Positions 20,601 to 28,466 of a DNA stretch of 64,000 nucleotides are shown here, piece by piece (within the stretch, counting starts at the first letter, position 1; the number at the start of each line of letters is the position of its first letter). The stretch covers positions 6,207,498-6,271,497 of the forward strand of contig OZ024790.1 of the NCBI GenBank assembly GCA_964017065.1, given 5' to 3'. Both the position numbers and the translations under genes were made by a program. The notes below the pieces were generated by a model. That model worked only from the letters and a program-made list of their open reading frames with translations, made no database searches and was not told the origin of the DNA. Origin of the DNA: Haliclona indistincta (lineage: Eukaryota; Porifera; Demospongiae; Haplosclerida; Chalinidae).

Positions 20601-22705
20601 TTACCGGCTATACAGCTCGAACTTGAGGCCTCGTCTCTGGATATCAGGGAACAGTTCAACCAGCTCGCGTTGGACACTGGACCTTGTGTACTCTTCCACG
20701 CTTTCCTTACCAAACCGCCAAATCTTCTTCACTGTTGGTCCAGCATCCCTGTCCTTCAAATGTAGTACTACAACGGCACGTTCCATCGCACAATGTATGC
20801 AGTACTAGGGTCCGGGCTAGGCTGAGTAGCGATAACATTAACAGCAGCAGTTTCGTAATCGTACTACCGCGCGAACACAATGATGACGTCGTATAAATAG
20901 TGACATATGTTAGCTCCTCCCACCACCAGTAGTCACACCCCACTGCTATAGCGCATGCATGTATATACAACAGCAGTATCGCTCTTTCGGCGTGAGTATA
21001 GCTAATTTAGCAGCAAATTAAGAGAGAATAGGTAAGATTTTGCTATAACAGTGTATAATAAAATCAATTAATAGTCTGCTTGATACATTTTGATCGTTTG
21101 ATCGCAGGGCAGATTTCCATCTTGATTGCTTGATCGACCACAAAAAGAAGCCTTGAACGCTTGATAGAATCTTGATCCCGGTCGCAGACGGATCCACAGG
21201 GTGATACTAGGTGACCCCCCCTTGTTTCCTGAACGGTGAAATTTGAAATTTTCACTAATTTTTGTATTTTCCTTGTTAAGGGTGCACGCAACCGATCAGG
21301 AGGTGTTTAAGCGATTTAAAGCCCGCGGGCGTAGCCCAAGGGCTTTAAATGCTTAAACACCGACTGTGAGGTATGTACCGTAGGGCTGGTATTTTTCGCG
21401 GCACAATAATTTCACTGAATTAAATTTAACGGATCGTAAATCGAGCGTAATACAAAATTGTATTGAACATTAAATTTTTGTGGGTTTAATTTTCGCGAAT
21501 TGTATCGCTCGCGAAAAACAAATACGCACGAAAAATACCAGCTCTACGGTAACTACATTAAACCATAGTCCGCTGCTTGCCTGACGTCTAGCTGGCTATC
21601 TTACGTCGCAGGAAGACCGCAGAGCAGCCCGAGCGCCATTTCTTTGTCGATTCTCGAATGCGGCGGCCATCTTGAAACGCGTGCAGGCTGTACATGATTT
21701 ATAGTTCTCATTAACGCTCATTACATCAAAGAGAATTATTCATACTATGGTTTAAATATAATTATTGTGTGGTTGCTGACATAGCAACTGTTTACACGAC
21801 AAACCACAGCCAATAGCAACTGTATACTCAGCTAGCATTCCAATGGTGCTGCCCTAGCCAACACGCATTTTGGCATAAAACTTCGCCAACGCACGCTGGA
21901 TCTAGACGTCTTTTAGCTCTACGCGATCGCCAACATGTGGGCTATACCGTAACAGAACGATTTTTCTAAATCATCGCCACACTGCCGAGAAAAACGGGAA
22001 AATCCATGCTGCTCGAAGGGCAACGGTGCTTTCTAGGCGCGCTAGCGAAAAAATCGCTCTGTTACTAGATTGTAGCTTTGTTGAAACTTGCATTTTTGGA
22101 ATCTTGAGCTCATTCAAGTCTTCATTGGAGTTTTATGAATAAACACGTCGATCATGGACCGCGTCTCTCTTTTTTCTTGCGAGCAAGCTAGCCCGTTAAA
22201 TTTCATAATACGATTAGCTATCCAGACGCACTTGCTATACTGCTAATATCACTCTGTCTGCTGCTTTAGTTTTCCATAAACACTGACCATAGCAATGCGC
22301 AGCGCCGTGAATATTAATTAGTTGCGTGCACCCTTAAAACTGAGTTGCAGTTTTTAAGCAATTTTTTTGCGCAGCTTTAAAAACATGGTTCTATCATATT
22401 TATACTAATGTGTTTCATTTCTATAGATCACAGGTGCCTTCTTCACTAGCCTCTCATCTTGTGACCTCCAGCAACTGATACTGCAAAGTATTGTTGACCT
22501 CATGATGTACTCTCGGGGGTCAAAGGTCGTCGCTAAGGCTAAAGATTGCATTGGAAATGTCAGTTCCATAAAAAGTGTATTATTTTTAGATTACCTGTTC
22601 TGTTGTATAGCTGCCTCTGACACCCGCTATGGTTACTAAAGAGCTCATGCGACATCAGGACAGGCTCCAGGGGGTGGTGCCAGCCACACCCTCTAAGAGA
22701 ACAAG
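4191..22705 (+). CDS. HEATR1: HEATR1 / UTP10, U3 snoRNP t-UTP component (5' 19 exons)
   Basis: Exons: 4191-5051, 5375-5463, 5517-5726, 5989-6081, 6149-6272, 6330-6557, 7464-7555, 8705-8928, 11037-11164, 11277-11471, 11522-11696, 11835-12004, 12423-12639, 12716-12958, 13270-13424, 13500-13590, 13756-13946, 22427-22558, 22611-22705. All phases close, giving about 1,237 codons. The N-terminus (MATDLAKQLERL, then LEELIALEPSF, LLKPAHKCLEWLIRAYRIH, VLPYYETKLFARVVQL) matches the UTP10 N-terminal domain. Later exons read as HEAT-type helical pairs, such as HPDAHVRVGALHRLQSLL. The family protein is about 2,100 residues and acts in the nucleolus in pre-rRNA transcription and processing within the small-subunit processome. 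The last visible exon ends in phase 2 with a GTACCT donor, so the remaining C-terminal third or more is missing from this stretch. Some boundaries were chosen by reading frame and splice motif alone. Confidence 0.88.
5088..5300. repeat. Tandem duplication inside HEATR1 intron 1
   Basis: A block of about 80 bases starting aatgtggtcttttcctgttt occurs twice, at about 5088-5168 and 5215-5295, with several base differences. Together with its flank it forms a tandem duplication with a period near 127 bases. Confidence 0.75.
7099..7388. mobile_element. MITE with about 45-bp inverted ends in HEATR1 intron 6
   Basis: The left end agtgtagagtgtcaccttca returns as its reverse complement at the right end, and the inverted match extends inward to the ttcagtctct segment. 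Length about 290 bp. A related, shorter inverted pair occurs at 10890-10984 in another intron of the same gene. Confidence 0.75.
7960..8577. mobile_element. pogo/Tc1-type non-autonomous element, TA target site
   Basis: Ends CAGTGAAACCTGTCT and AGACAGGTTTCACTG are exact inverted repeats flanked by TA on both sides (7958-7959 and 8578-8579). The inverted match continues with a gaccac/gtggtc motif. No transposase is visible in 618 bp. Confidence 0.88.
9576..10739. mobile_element. Long-TIR element in HEATR1 intron 8 (outer element of a nest)
   Basis: About 165 bp at each end form imperfect inverted repeats beginning CAGGTTGTAGTGTGGTAGCG. Shared inner motifs include aattggttgtttt and tacggaagttc. 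The core is AT-rich with no transposase reading frame. The element is interrupted by a second element at 9895-10479. I could not define a clear target-site duplication. Confidence 0.78.
9895..10479. mobile_element. Nested MULE-like MITE with 9-bp target duplication
   Basis: The ends TAGCCTC...CCCAGGCT are inverted and extend through gtgggtggctattagagagc to about 80 bp. Both sides are flanked by the identical 9-mer cattcagat (9886-9894 and 10480-10488). A 9-bp duplication with long inverted ends fits Mutator-like elements. Small open frames inside show no recognisable domain. Confidence 0.82.
12104..12396. mobile_element. Small MITE with TACCG...CGGTA ends in HEATR1 intron 12
   Basis: The left end taccgcattccttct and the right end agaaatacggta are imperfect inverted repeats, each with a TCGGC/GCCGA core further in. 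Length about 293 bp, no coding potential. The ends are diverged, so the call is moderate. Confidence 0.6.
13686..13753. repeat. TCCC microsatellite before HEATR1 exon 17
   Basis: About 16 copies of the tetranucleotide TCCC merge into the polypyrimidine tract of the acceptor at 13755. A shorter CCCT run (about 13436-13459) follows the donor of exon 15, and a CT run (12688-12711) precedes exon 14. Length changes here could affect splicing; that is inference. Confidence 0.85.
14528..14953 (-). CDS. HIRAN-domain protein of the Ginger-like element
   Basis: A 141-residue open frame. Residues about 24-117 read as a HIRAN domain: SVVRGHHVYKQVWTPFIGEEL, then NPYDRFAVAV, IVGRVPKELS and VTCTITGKK-like ICTITGKKRNRGRGLEVPC. 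HIRAN domains, named from HIP116/Rad5, bind DNA, notably 3' ends; stand-alone forms occur in animal transposon-associated proteins. The C-terminal 20 residues come from a 19-bp direct repeat (see 14537-14598), so the original end may have been different. It is the last ORF before the 3' terminal repeat of the element. An earlier start is not available; a later in-frame Met at residue 13 (MAAGAAATTMF) is a possible alternative. Confidence 0.72.
   Translation of the reverse strand: MEGGVIVNSCIDMAAGAAATTMFTLRSVVRGHHVYKQVWTPFIGEELDVRYEQDNPYDRFAVAVTNEDDAIVGRVPKELSTRLFKFLMNGGSVICTITGKKRNRGRGLEVPCDYKCIGSSLAVKKFSGGQEVLWRSRNYVH
14537..14598. repeat. Three 19-bp direct repeats at the 3' end of the HIRAN ORF
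   Basis: The unit cttcttgaccgccagagaa occurs three times in a row. Because 19 is not a multiple of three, each copy is read in a different frame. Confidence 0.88.
15023..16811 (-). pseudogene. Transposon ORF with C-terminal chromodomain, frameshifted
   Basis: Three minus-strand frames carry consecutive parts of one protein. The upstream part (16811-16239) has RPHYLTEELLVHAGINHLL and NTGNRGIEAIHGMFRGG, then LSFREFLEKMNKAEQIHRAEH, somewhat like C-terminal blocks of DNA transposases, but I cannot name the family. The middle part (16287-15277) is acidic and Ser/Thr-rich. At about 15345 the frame breaks inside a chromodomain: EEIVKKQFNSRQN in one frame is followed by YKFLVKWKGSKHNTWE in another, then NIPDKLLQEFEVRN. 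Chromodomains bind methylated histone tails and guide integration in some Gypsy and Ginger-type elements. At least two frame changes make this copy non-functional unless they are sequencing errors or very short introns. Confidence 0.6.
17575..17606. repeat. GA dinucleotide microsatellite
   Basis: An uninterrupted GA run of about 16 units inside the Ginger-like element, between the chromodomain ORF and the cysteine-rich segment. Confidence 0.9.
17827..18198 (-). CDS. Cysteine/histidine-rich C-terminal segment of the Ginger-like polyprotein
   Basis: A proline-rich lead (SPPHLPPPLPGIWKP) is followed by CCHSVFNEGRCNHRPCKFLHLCMGCNKPHPVTRC, given here in two pieces as CHSVFNEGRCNHRPCKF and HLCMGCNKPHPVTRC. 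The spacing of Cys and His resembles zinc fingers in nucleic-acid-binding proteins of retroelements. It lies downstream of the integrase on the same strand and may be joined to it by splicing; splice sites were not settled. Confidence 0.5.
   Translation of the reverse strand: MKLLSFLLQSCIETETEHDSLEDSPPHLPPPLPGIWKPFSRLSKTTTASSKYPLPPSPLQQSFLNNAILVCCHSVFNEGRCNHRPCKFLHLCMGCNKPHPVTRCPAAKQRDRSLGSAKNKGRQ
18317..19485 (-). CDS. Gypsy/Ginger-type integrase, core (part) and GPY/F-like module
   Basis: Exons on the minus strand: about 19485-19415, 19357-19223, 19154 to about 18900, 18807-18718 and 18670-18317. The first three and the last two pairs join in phase. The integrase core shows SDQGGEF with the second catalytic Asp, then HTTPYHPQ, then GLDERWNQTMKR with the catalytic Glu, and NTSRHESSLFSPFEVMFGRKA. 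The C-terminal part has RKKRKGGKMDPQWLGPFKV and GKGFYALEG, which is the GPY/F module shared by Gypsy and Ginger1 integrases, then NGKHLKLYQ. The block with the first catalytic Asp is missing or unreadable upstream of 19485. The junction between 18900 and 18807 is uncertain because a stop lies near the donor. The enzyme class cuts and joins transposon ends; this copy is probably inactive. Confidence 0.72.
19627..20786 (-). pseudogene. 5' region of the Ginger-like element: PB1-like and AT-hook segments
   Basis: The open frame starting at 20786 (MERAVVVLHLKDRDAG, IWRFGKESVEEYTRSS) runs into another frame near 20600 that gives SKFTDASQLKTACIESDSDLRCALKTF. The pair recalls a PB1 domain with its acidic SDSDL motif, but this is a weak match. 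Downstream, 19884-19627 encodes VKRRGRPIKRS, an AT-hook that would bind the minor groove of AT-rich DNA. A stretch ending in NVVTSSKVKRRRT is present twice (about 20420-20315 and 19750-19640), so this part has been internally duplicated. Frame breaks indicate decay. Confidence 0.4.
21280..22333. mobile_element. TTAA-target element with GGGTGCACGCAAC ends
   Basis: GGGTGCACGCAAC at the left is exactly inverted at the right, and both ends are flanked by TTAA (21276-21279 and 22334-22337). TTAA targets are typical of piggyBac and Kolobok superfamilies. The 1,054-bp body has no transposase. It contains a palindrome of about 75 bp (21291-21365) and a nested MITE (21376-21551). Confidence 0.85.
21376..21551. 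mobile_element. Nested MITE with TACCGTAG...CTACGGTA ends
   Basis: Inverted ends of about 23 bp (TACCGTAGGGCTGGTATTTTT and its near reverse complement) bound 176 bp without coding potential, inside the larger TTAA element. A second inverted pair, ttcgcg/cgcgaa, lies further in. Confidence 0.8.
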
Positions 22706-25700
22706 GTACCTTAGTGTTTGTAGATCTGCATTTTTAGGAGTTATGTGGACTTTGCGGGTGCGATATTAAAAAAACTTGCGTTGTTAACTTACTGTAAATG
22801 AAAATGAAATGTACTGGATTATTGTGCGAATTATTGTGCAGCTGGAATTTTAGTAAAATGCTATTCATCAAAATTTTGATGTTTGCTAGTACTAATTTTG
22901 AGCAAAATTAATGTGCAAATATGTAACAAAATTACTATACCGTGTCTATTTTAAAAATGTTATGTAATAATTTATAGTTACCGAGCACCCTAGCGCGAGG
23001 CAAATAATCGCGACGGTGTGCGGGGGACTGGAGCGTTGTGCATTTTCTCAGTAATATTAATATGTATGTACATGTATGTATATTTATGTCGATGTCACGC
23101 TTAGGAATGCTAATCAGGGTTACGGCGAGGGCTCATATTACGTGTATACTGCGGGGTCAAGGGATCGCTGGACCCGGTTGCGCGTATGAGATAAGAACTT
23201 AACGGTGGGCTGAGACCATGGCGGATCAGATCCCACAGTCTACTCCTTACAGAGCCAATTGGCTAGCTCGGCTCAGGAAGCGAAAACAGAGAGCACTGAG
23301 TGCCTGAGTCTAACGCCACAAAAGAAGCAAGGCACACCATCATCAGTGCTAACAATACACTGAACCCACCGGCATTGACTCTTAGACACGAGTCCACGAG
23401 GCCGAAAGCAAGAAAGGCATGCAGTGCTTGATAGTGTGCATACTGTTATGCAAAAGCGGAATTAAAAATAAGTTATAAACTTCGCGCGAGGCATTCATTC
23501 GTATTTGTATCTCCTAGTTTGAATATATACATTGTCCTCACCACATGCACTTGACAGGGATTCTTTGTTCAATCTCTTACACGCCGGCTCACATTGCAGT
23601 ACAGGGTTGCGCTTATTCTGTTCATACAATGCTTACAGTTTAAACATTAAATATTGAACATACTGTGACATAATTATTCGTATTAAAAAGTATTACCGTG
23701 CACTCTATAAGGTATAAGGTAACCGAGATTATTTTGACCATTGGAAGTCCCTTCTCTTGTCTTGCTGCATTTAAATCATCGAATTTGTCTTTGATAGTGT
23801 ATAGTTCAGTCTGGAATCACTTTTGAGTAACTCAAAGAATGATTTTTTAAAAGGTTCGACTCTTTAAGCACTGCACATTTTACCTATGCAATGAAGTGAT
23901 CACTGATCTCTGTAGCACAAGAGACAGAATGAATGAACACTATAATCCTCTGCGCATGTCCCCAGGATTAATGATTTACAGCAAGATCTAATGTGTCATC
24001 CTGTGCTTTGAACAGTATGTGTGATTAGCTAACTTACTTAGCAACAACTAGCCAGGCACTAGCAACAGATCTAGAGCACCTGACGCTAGTATAATGTACA
24101 TGCACGGCACACCCATGACAAGGATTAAAGTCATTGTTTGGATGCTGTGTGCATCACTGCAAGACCTTGTCTTCACAACTAGTAATAGACTTGTTAGCTC
24201 ACTATAATGTCATGCAGTGTATTCCATGAACACTGTTCCTCTTGTTAGTTGATCACTGATAGTTGACTCATGTTGTGTATATGAACACACACACAAGGTA
24301 CTAGTAATCATGTATATAGATGGAAGGTACATGTATACATATGGAAGGTACTAGCAATCATGTATACATATGGAAGGTACTAGCAATCATGTATACATAT
24401 GGAAGGTACTAGCAATTATGTATTTAGATGGAAGTGTGAGTATGCTTCTTGTTATACCGAATAATAGTACTATACACTAGAACAGTGTCCCCAGTAAAGA
24501 GGTGGTCCTTCTTGGGAGGTCAATTTTTGTGGGTGGGGTTACGTTCGTCATGTGAACGCAAAAAAATGGACTAAAACAGCGCTACACATTGATCTGGGCA
24601 GTATCACAAGGCATCGTTCAGGCTTAGTTTGACTCTTGGAGGTTCTTGGAGACAAAGGCGTGTACGTACGTGACAAGCAAAAGCTGGCTGCACTATCGAG
24701 TGGGGTATTGTATTATGTTGATTGTGTTAAGGGCTGCCTATGTGTCCGCTATACGGAATAGCAAGGTGACCACAACTGGGAATGTTTAGTTTCAATCGGG
24801 ACCGCAGGTTTGAACAGTATGTTGATTTCCAACTGTACCTGAGGAATGATCACATGATGATCACATGATGATGATGCAGTGAGCAGTGATGAACAAGGAA
24901 CGCTTAGACCAGTTTACAGTGTATCCTGTTGACATTTACTTGGACCCACTATGGGAGCTTGCCTTATGTCCCAGTAATAAAAGCAAGCTAGGGCATAGGT
25001 ACTTTTTCAATTGCCTTATTTAATTACCATGGTTGTGGCTTCTAATAAAAATACCCTTTCACGCACTGAAATCAACTTCTCTTCATGTGTGAGAGGAAGA
25101 GAACGCTGCATTGTAGTAATACCAGTACGCTGCAAGTCTCGACAGAGCTGTTCTTGTCACCACATGTTAATTCTTGTGATCGCAATTGATCATGAATTCT
25201 CCTAATTCACGATAATCACGAAGCCAGCTGTATGGTAAAGAATAAGCACAGTAGACTGAATCAAGGAAGAATAACAAACTAGCATTTTGGACTAAGGCGA
25301 CTCAGAATTACTGTAACAAAGAAGAGAGTTTCCATATTGTTGTATTTGCTCAATATTCTATTATTGAGTTACATACTGATTGATGATTTCACAGTGTTAC
25401 TATGTATTGGACATGTGTTGTACATAACTCGTGCCTACTCGTACATCATGGTTACCATGAATGAATGTTCTATAGAGGAAACAGCATCATACAACCACTT
25501 CTGATTTTTAAAAAGCTTTTTTCTCAAAAATTCCCCCGTTCTTCGTATCAGGCCTACTGGTGTACGACAAGACTTTTTACCGGCAAGACCGTCACTATTC
25601 AAGTCGTGTCTTACCTTCGCCCCAACAAGTGCTTGTATGTCGTGATGTGCAGGTTCACACGAGTGTGTTTAAAACGAGGGTGATAGTCTTAGCAACGGAG

Positions 25701-26069
25701 AAGATAACCAAGAATGTACGACAGTGGAGCAAGTATAGAGCAGTTATCTGAGAGAAGGCTTTTAATATAATTATGGAGACTACTATACGCTGCACTTCTT
25801 GTTTTTACTGTGTGAAATTTGAATGCGCTAAGAATACAACTGTCACGAAGGAACTGTTTGCCCATGGACGAAGGAACTGTTTACACACTCTTGACACAAT
25901 AATATTTAACTGATCCACGGTCGCTATTCATGGCACATACTTCACTGCATTGGCGCAAGTTATTGACTTTATGGGTTTATGACTCACGATATTGGTTTAG
26001 TCACTGGCCTCATTAGTGTGACAACGTAATGTAGTATTTACTAAACACAGGTATCTAGAGCCAGGAATA
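22706..26069. other. Gene-poor stretch between HEATR1 exon 19 and the receptor array
   Basis: I searched this 3.4 kb by eye for further HEATR1 exons and found none. 22985-23530 is richer in GC and CpG than its surroundings and begins and ends near a gcgcgaggca motif, which suggests an inserted element of unknown type. A 29-bp tandem repeat lies at 24298-24432. The last kilobase has only short open frames with no recognisable domain. Confidence 0.5.
24298..24432. repeat. 29-bp tandem repeat, about 4 copies
   Basis: Units built on ggaaggtactagcaatcatg followed by tatacatat repeat about four times; the first and last copies are diverged. Confidence 0.85.
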
Positions 26070-26171
26070 ATGCAGAGTCAGCATTGTTGTTGGTGTATAT
26101 GTATACAGCAACCACCCTCAAATTTAGTATTCTGCTCTTGGCTACAAATGTGGTGTCTCTCATCAGCTGTC

Positions 26172-28466
26172 ATGTCTATCTCTCTGGTCTTTGCTCTACT
26201 AGTTAATCTGTCTCTACCTGTGTCAAGATGTCAGAGAGTTCTTGCTAAAGACTGTCCCATGACTGCTACCAATGGCTCTCTACAGCCACTCTATGTGCTG
26301 GTGCTAGTCCCGTTCCCAGACTCCAGACCAGGATCTGGGTTTGATGGAGGTCTGAGCAGCCTACCAGGAGCTCGTATTGCTCGAGATGAGATCAATAATC
26401 ACAGTGATATACTGGAGGGATATCATATTGAACTAATAGAAGGGAATGCTGAGGCATGCTCTTGTCTGACATCTCCTGATGGACTAGTCAATCTAGTGGA
26501 ATATGGTATAGAGGCAAAGTGTTCTCCTGTGGTGGCTATAGCAGGACTCATATGCTCTTCCCACACATTGGAGCTATCACGAGTTATATCAAGAGGCCAA
26601 GTCAGCTTGATAGCTCTAGCAGCAGCCAACTCACCAATATTTGAACTAGAGAGCGATCGATATCCTCACTTGTGGCGGTTCTTAGGATCAGCTAGTGTCT
26701 ATGGTGAAGCCGCTCTGGTACTCATGGCCAAATATGATTGGAGACGAATTGGTGTCGTGCACTTAAACGGAGAGATCTTTTACAATGACATTGCTGAATA
26801 TTTTTTAACGAGACTTCAAAAACCGTTTAGTTTTGGTATTGATTGTAATCCAAAGAGGAACTCTCGTGAAGCTGTGAGATATATCAGAGAGAATCAGATT
26901 ACTGTCACAGCACTTGTAGTCAATCTAGAGCTAGCAGCACTGATACTGTGCACTACTTATGATGAAGGACTAGTGTATCCACACTACATCTTCTTGATTT
27001 TCAGTCAAACTCACGAGATCATTCTAAGTGAAGCTTATGGTCTTAACTGCACGAAAGAGAAGATTACAGCTGCGTTGCGTGGCCATATTCTGATGTACAC
27101 TCAGCAAGTCCCTGATGATTCATCCATTATTCTAGACACCACTGGAGAGGAGTACACTCACTTTGAGGCCAAGTACAGTCAAGAAGCTGATCGTGTCAAG
27201 AGAGACTATTTCAAATCTCATGGAGTCCAGCCACAGTTGCTTGATAGTCTTGACGAAGCTACCGTACTGTATGATCAGCTGTGGTCTCTGGCACTAGCTA
27301 TCAACAGGTCTTTACCTGAACTAGAGAGGATCAACATGTCTCTCACACACTATACCACTCATCAACAACAAGTGACACACATCATTGAGAATCATTTATC
27401 TAATCTTAGTTTTCAAGGAGCTTCTGGCCATGTCCAGTTTGACTCTAAGCGAGGTGTGTCCACTCCTGTACATTTCTTTGTCTCTTCCGAGAGTGGCCAG
27501 GTCAGACGTGTAGGTGTGTATGACCCTCAGAACACAGCAGACTTTCACATTGACATCAATTCAAGTGATTTACCGAGAGATCGTCTTCCTATTCAATACA
27601 TTGTTCTGCCTCTCTCGTGGACTGTTGTGGCATATGTACTATCTTGTGGTGTGGCACTCTTCACTACAGTTGTCCTTGTTCTGTATCTTTACTATCGTGA
27701 TCATAAAGAAGTGAAAGCCACTAGTCCATATCTTAGTATACTAGTATTCATAGGATGCTATCTGCTCTGTATGGCAGCTGCAGTCGAAGCTACCAAAGTT
27801 GCTTTTGTGTTTTCTTCTAAATTTCTCATTTTGATTGTCAGTTCAGGACTTCTACTCATAATAAATGGTTTTGGACTGATCTTGTTGACTATTTTTATTA
27901 AAATGTTTCGAATTTACTTCTTTTTCTTTTCTTGGACAAAAGTAAAACGTTTTAAGGCCATCTTGAGGAGCTGTTCATTGTTCTTCATTGTCTTGTTGCT
28001 ATCAGTTCTACCAAATCTTGTAACTATCATTCTTATTCTGGTCGAACCTCCTCAATTCAAGAATAGTGTTATTGACATAACTAACACTGTGGTTTATATG
28101 ATCCAGGCATCTGTTGCTAACATCCATTTCTCATATTTCTTTGCAACCTATTTCGGTTTGTTTATCATTTTTATTTTATTCTTTGCCTTTCGTACTCGTA
28201 AACTCAATTACCCAAACTTCAAGGACACAAAGAAAGTGATCATGTTCACTTCCATAATGATTGTCTGTGTTGGGCTATCCTTTCCTCTCTACTTGTCTCT
28301 TCGTGCATCGGGCAATGAGCACTTAGCCAGCCTGGTTTATTGTACAGCTGTCCTCTTCATAGCAACAATATGCCTGATGATGCTGTATGTTCCTAAGCTA
28401 CCTCCAGCCATCTCACTTGGAGAATATTGTCGGCAAAATATCCTCAAAACTCACTGTGTTTGTTAA
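26172..28466 (+). CDS. GABA-B-like class C GPCR, array copy 1
   Basis: A single-exon frame of 764 residues. The ATG at 26172 (MSISLVFALLVNLSLPVSRC) gives a clean signal peptide and is the position used by all paralogues; an upstream in-frame ATG at 26070 would spoil it. Residues about 22-470 form a periplasmic-binding-like Venus-flytrap domain (LYVLVLVPFPDSRPGSGFDG, GARIARDEINNHSDI, ICSSHTLELSRV). Seven membrane helices follow from about 475. Class C/GABA-B marks include FRTRKLNYPNFKDTKKV in the third inner loop and YVPKLPPAI at the end of TM7. The cytoplasmic tail is only about 18 residues and has no coiled coil. Lobe-2 residues near 210-250 differ from all other copies and are two shorter (TRLQKPFSFG against NQSDEFSFG). 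Expected at the plasma membrane; ligand unknown. Confidence 0.9.
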   Translation: MSISLVFALLVNLSLPVSRCQRVLAKDCPMTATNGSLQPLYVLVLVPFPDSRPGSGFDGGLSSLPGARIARDEINNHSDILEGYHIELIEGNAEACSCLTSPDGLVNLVEYGIEAKCSPVVAIAGLICSSHTLELSRVISRGQVSLIALAAANSPIFELESDRYPHLWRFLGSASVYGEAALVLMAKYDWRRIGVVHLNGEIFYNDIAEYFLTRLQKPFSFGIDCNPKRNSREAVRYIRENQITVTALVVNLELAALILCTTYDEGLVYPHYIFLIFSQTHEIILSEAYGLNCTKEKITAALRGHILMYTQQVPDDSSIILDTTGEEYTHFEAKYSQEADRVKRDYFKSHGVQPQLLDSLDEATVLYDQLWSLALAINRSLPELERINMSLTHYTTHQQQVTHIIENHLSNLSFQGASGHVQFDSKRGVSTPVHFFVSSESGQVRRVGVYDPQNTADFHIDINSSDLPRDRLPIQYIVLPLSWTVVAYVLSCGVALFTTVVLVLYLYYRDHKEVKATSPYLSILVFIGCYLLCMAAAVEATKVAFVFSSKFLILIVSSGLLLIINGFGLILLTIFIKMFRIYFFFFSWTKVKRFKAILRSCSLFFIVLLLSVLPNLVTIILILVEPPQFKNSVIDITNTVVYMIQASVANIHFSYFFATYFGLFIIFILFFAFRTRKLNYPNFKDTKKVIMFTSIMIVCVGLSFPLYLSLRASGNEHLASLVYCTAVLFIATICLMMLYVPKLPPAISLGEYCRQNILKTHCVC

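Larger units (their letters stand above)
14232..21224 (-). mobile_element. Ginger-like DNA transposon, about 7 kb, with integrase, chromodomain and HIRAN ORFs
   Basis: The segment gggtcacctagtatcaccct at 14238 returns inverted at about 21200-21219, followed inward by a matching ggatccgtctgcgac stretch. Taking the ends as CAAG...CTTG, both flanks are tttcc (14227-14231 and 21225-21229), a 5-bp target duplication as known for Ginger elements; it is short and low in complexity. All recognisable coding parts lie on the minus strand, antisense to HEATR1, in this order: PB1-like/AT-hook region, Gypsy-type integrase with GPY/F-like module, cysteine-rich segment, chromodomain ORF, HIRAN ORF. Several frameshifts suggest the copy is decayed. 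It fills most of the 8.5-kb HEATR1 intron 17. Confidence 0.72.

Noticed and set aside
25465..25683. Possible ubiquitin fragment (TRLFTGKTVTIQVV)
   Set aside because: Resemblance is limited to one short strand motif and no further ubiquitin residues follow.
26070..26171. Upstream ATG of receptor copy 1
   Set aside because: It would add 34 residues before the signal peptide, absent from all paralogues. Upstream in-frame GTG or TTG starts in other copies were also set aside as unlikely in a eukaryote.
26423..26629. Minus-strand ORF (about 68 codons) antisense to each receptor ectodomain
   Set aside because: It recurs in every copy only because the coding strand is conserved; no start or splice support.
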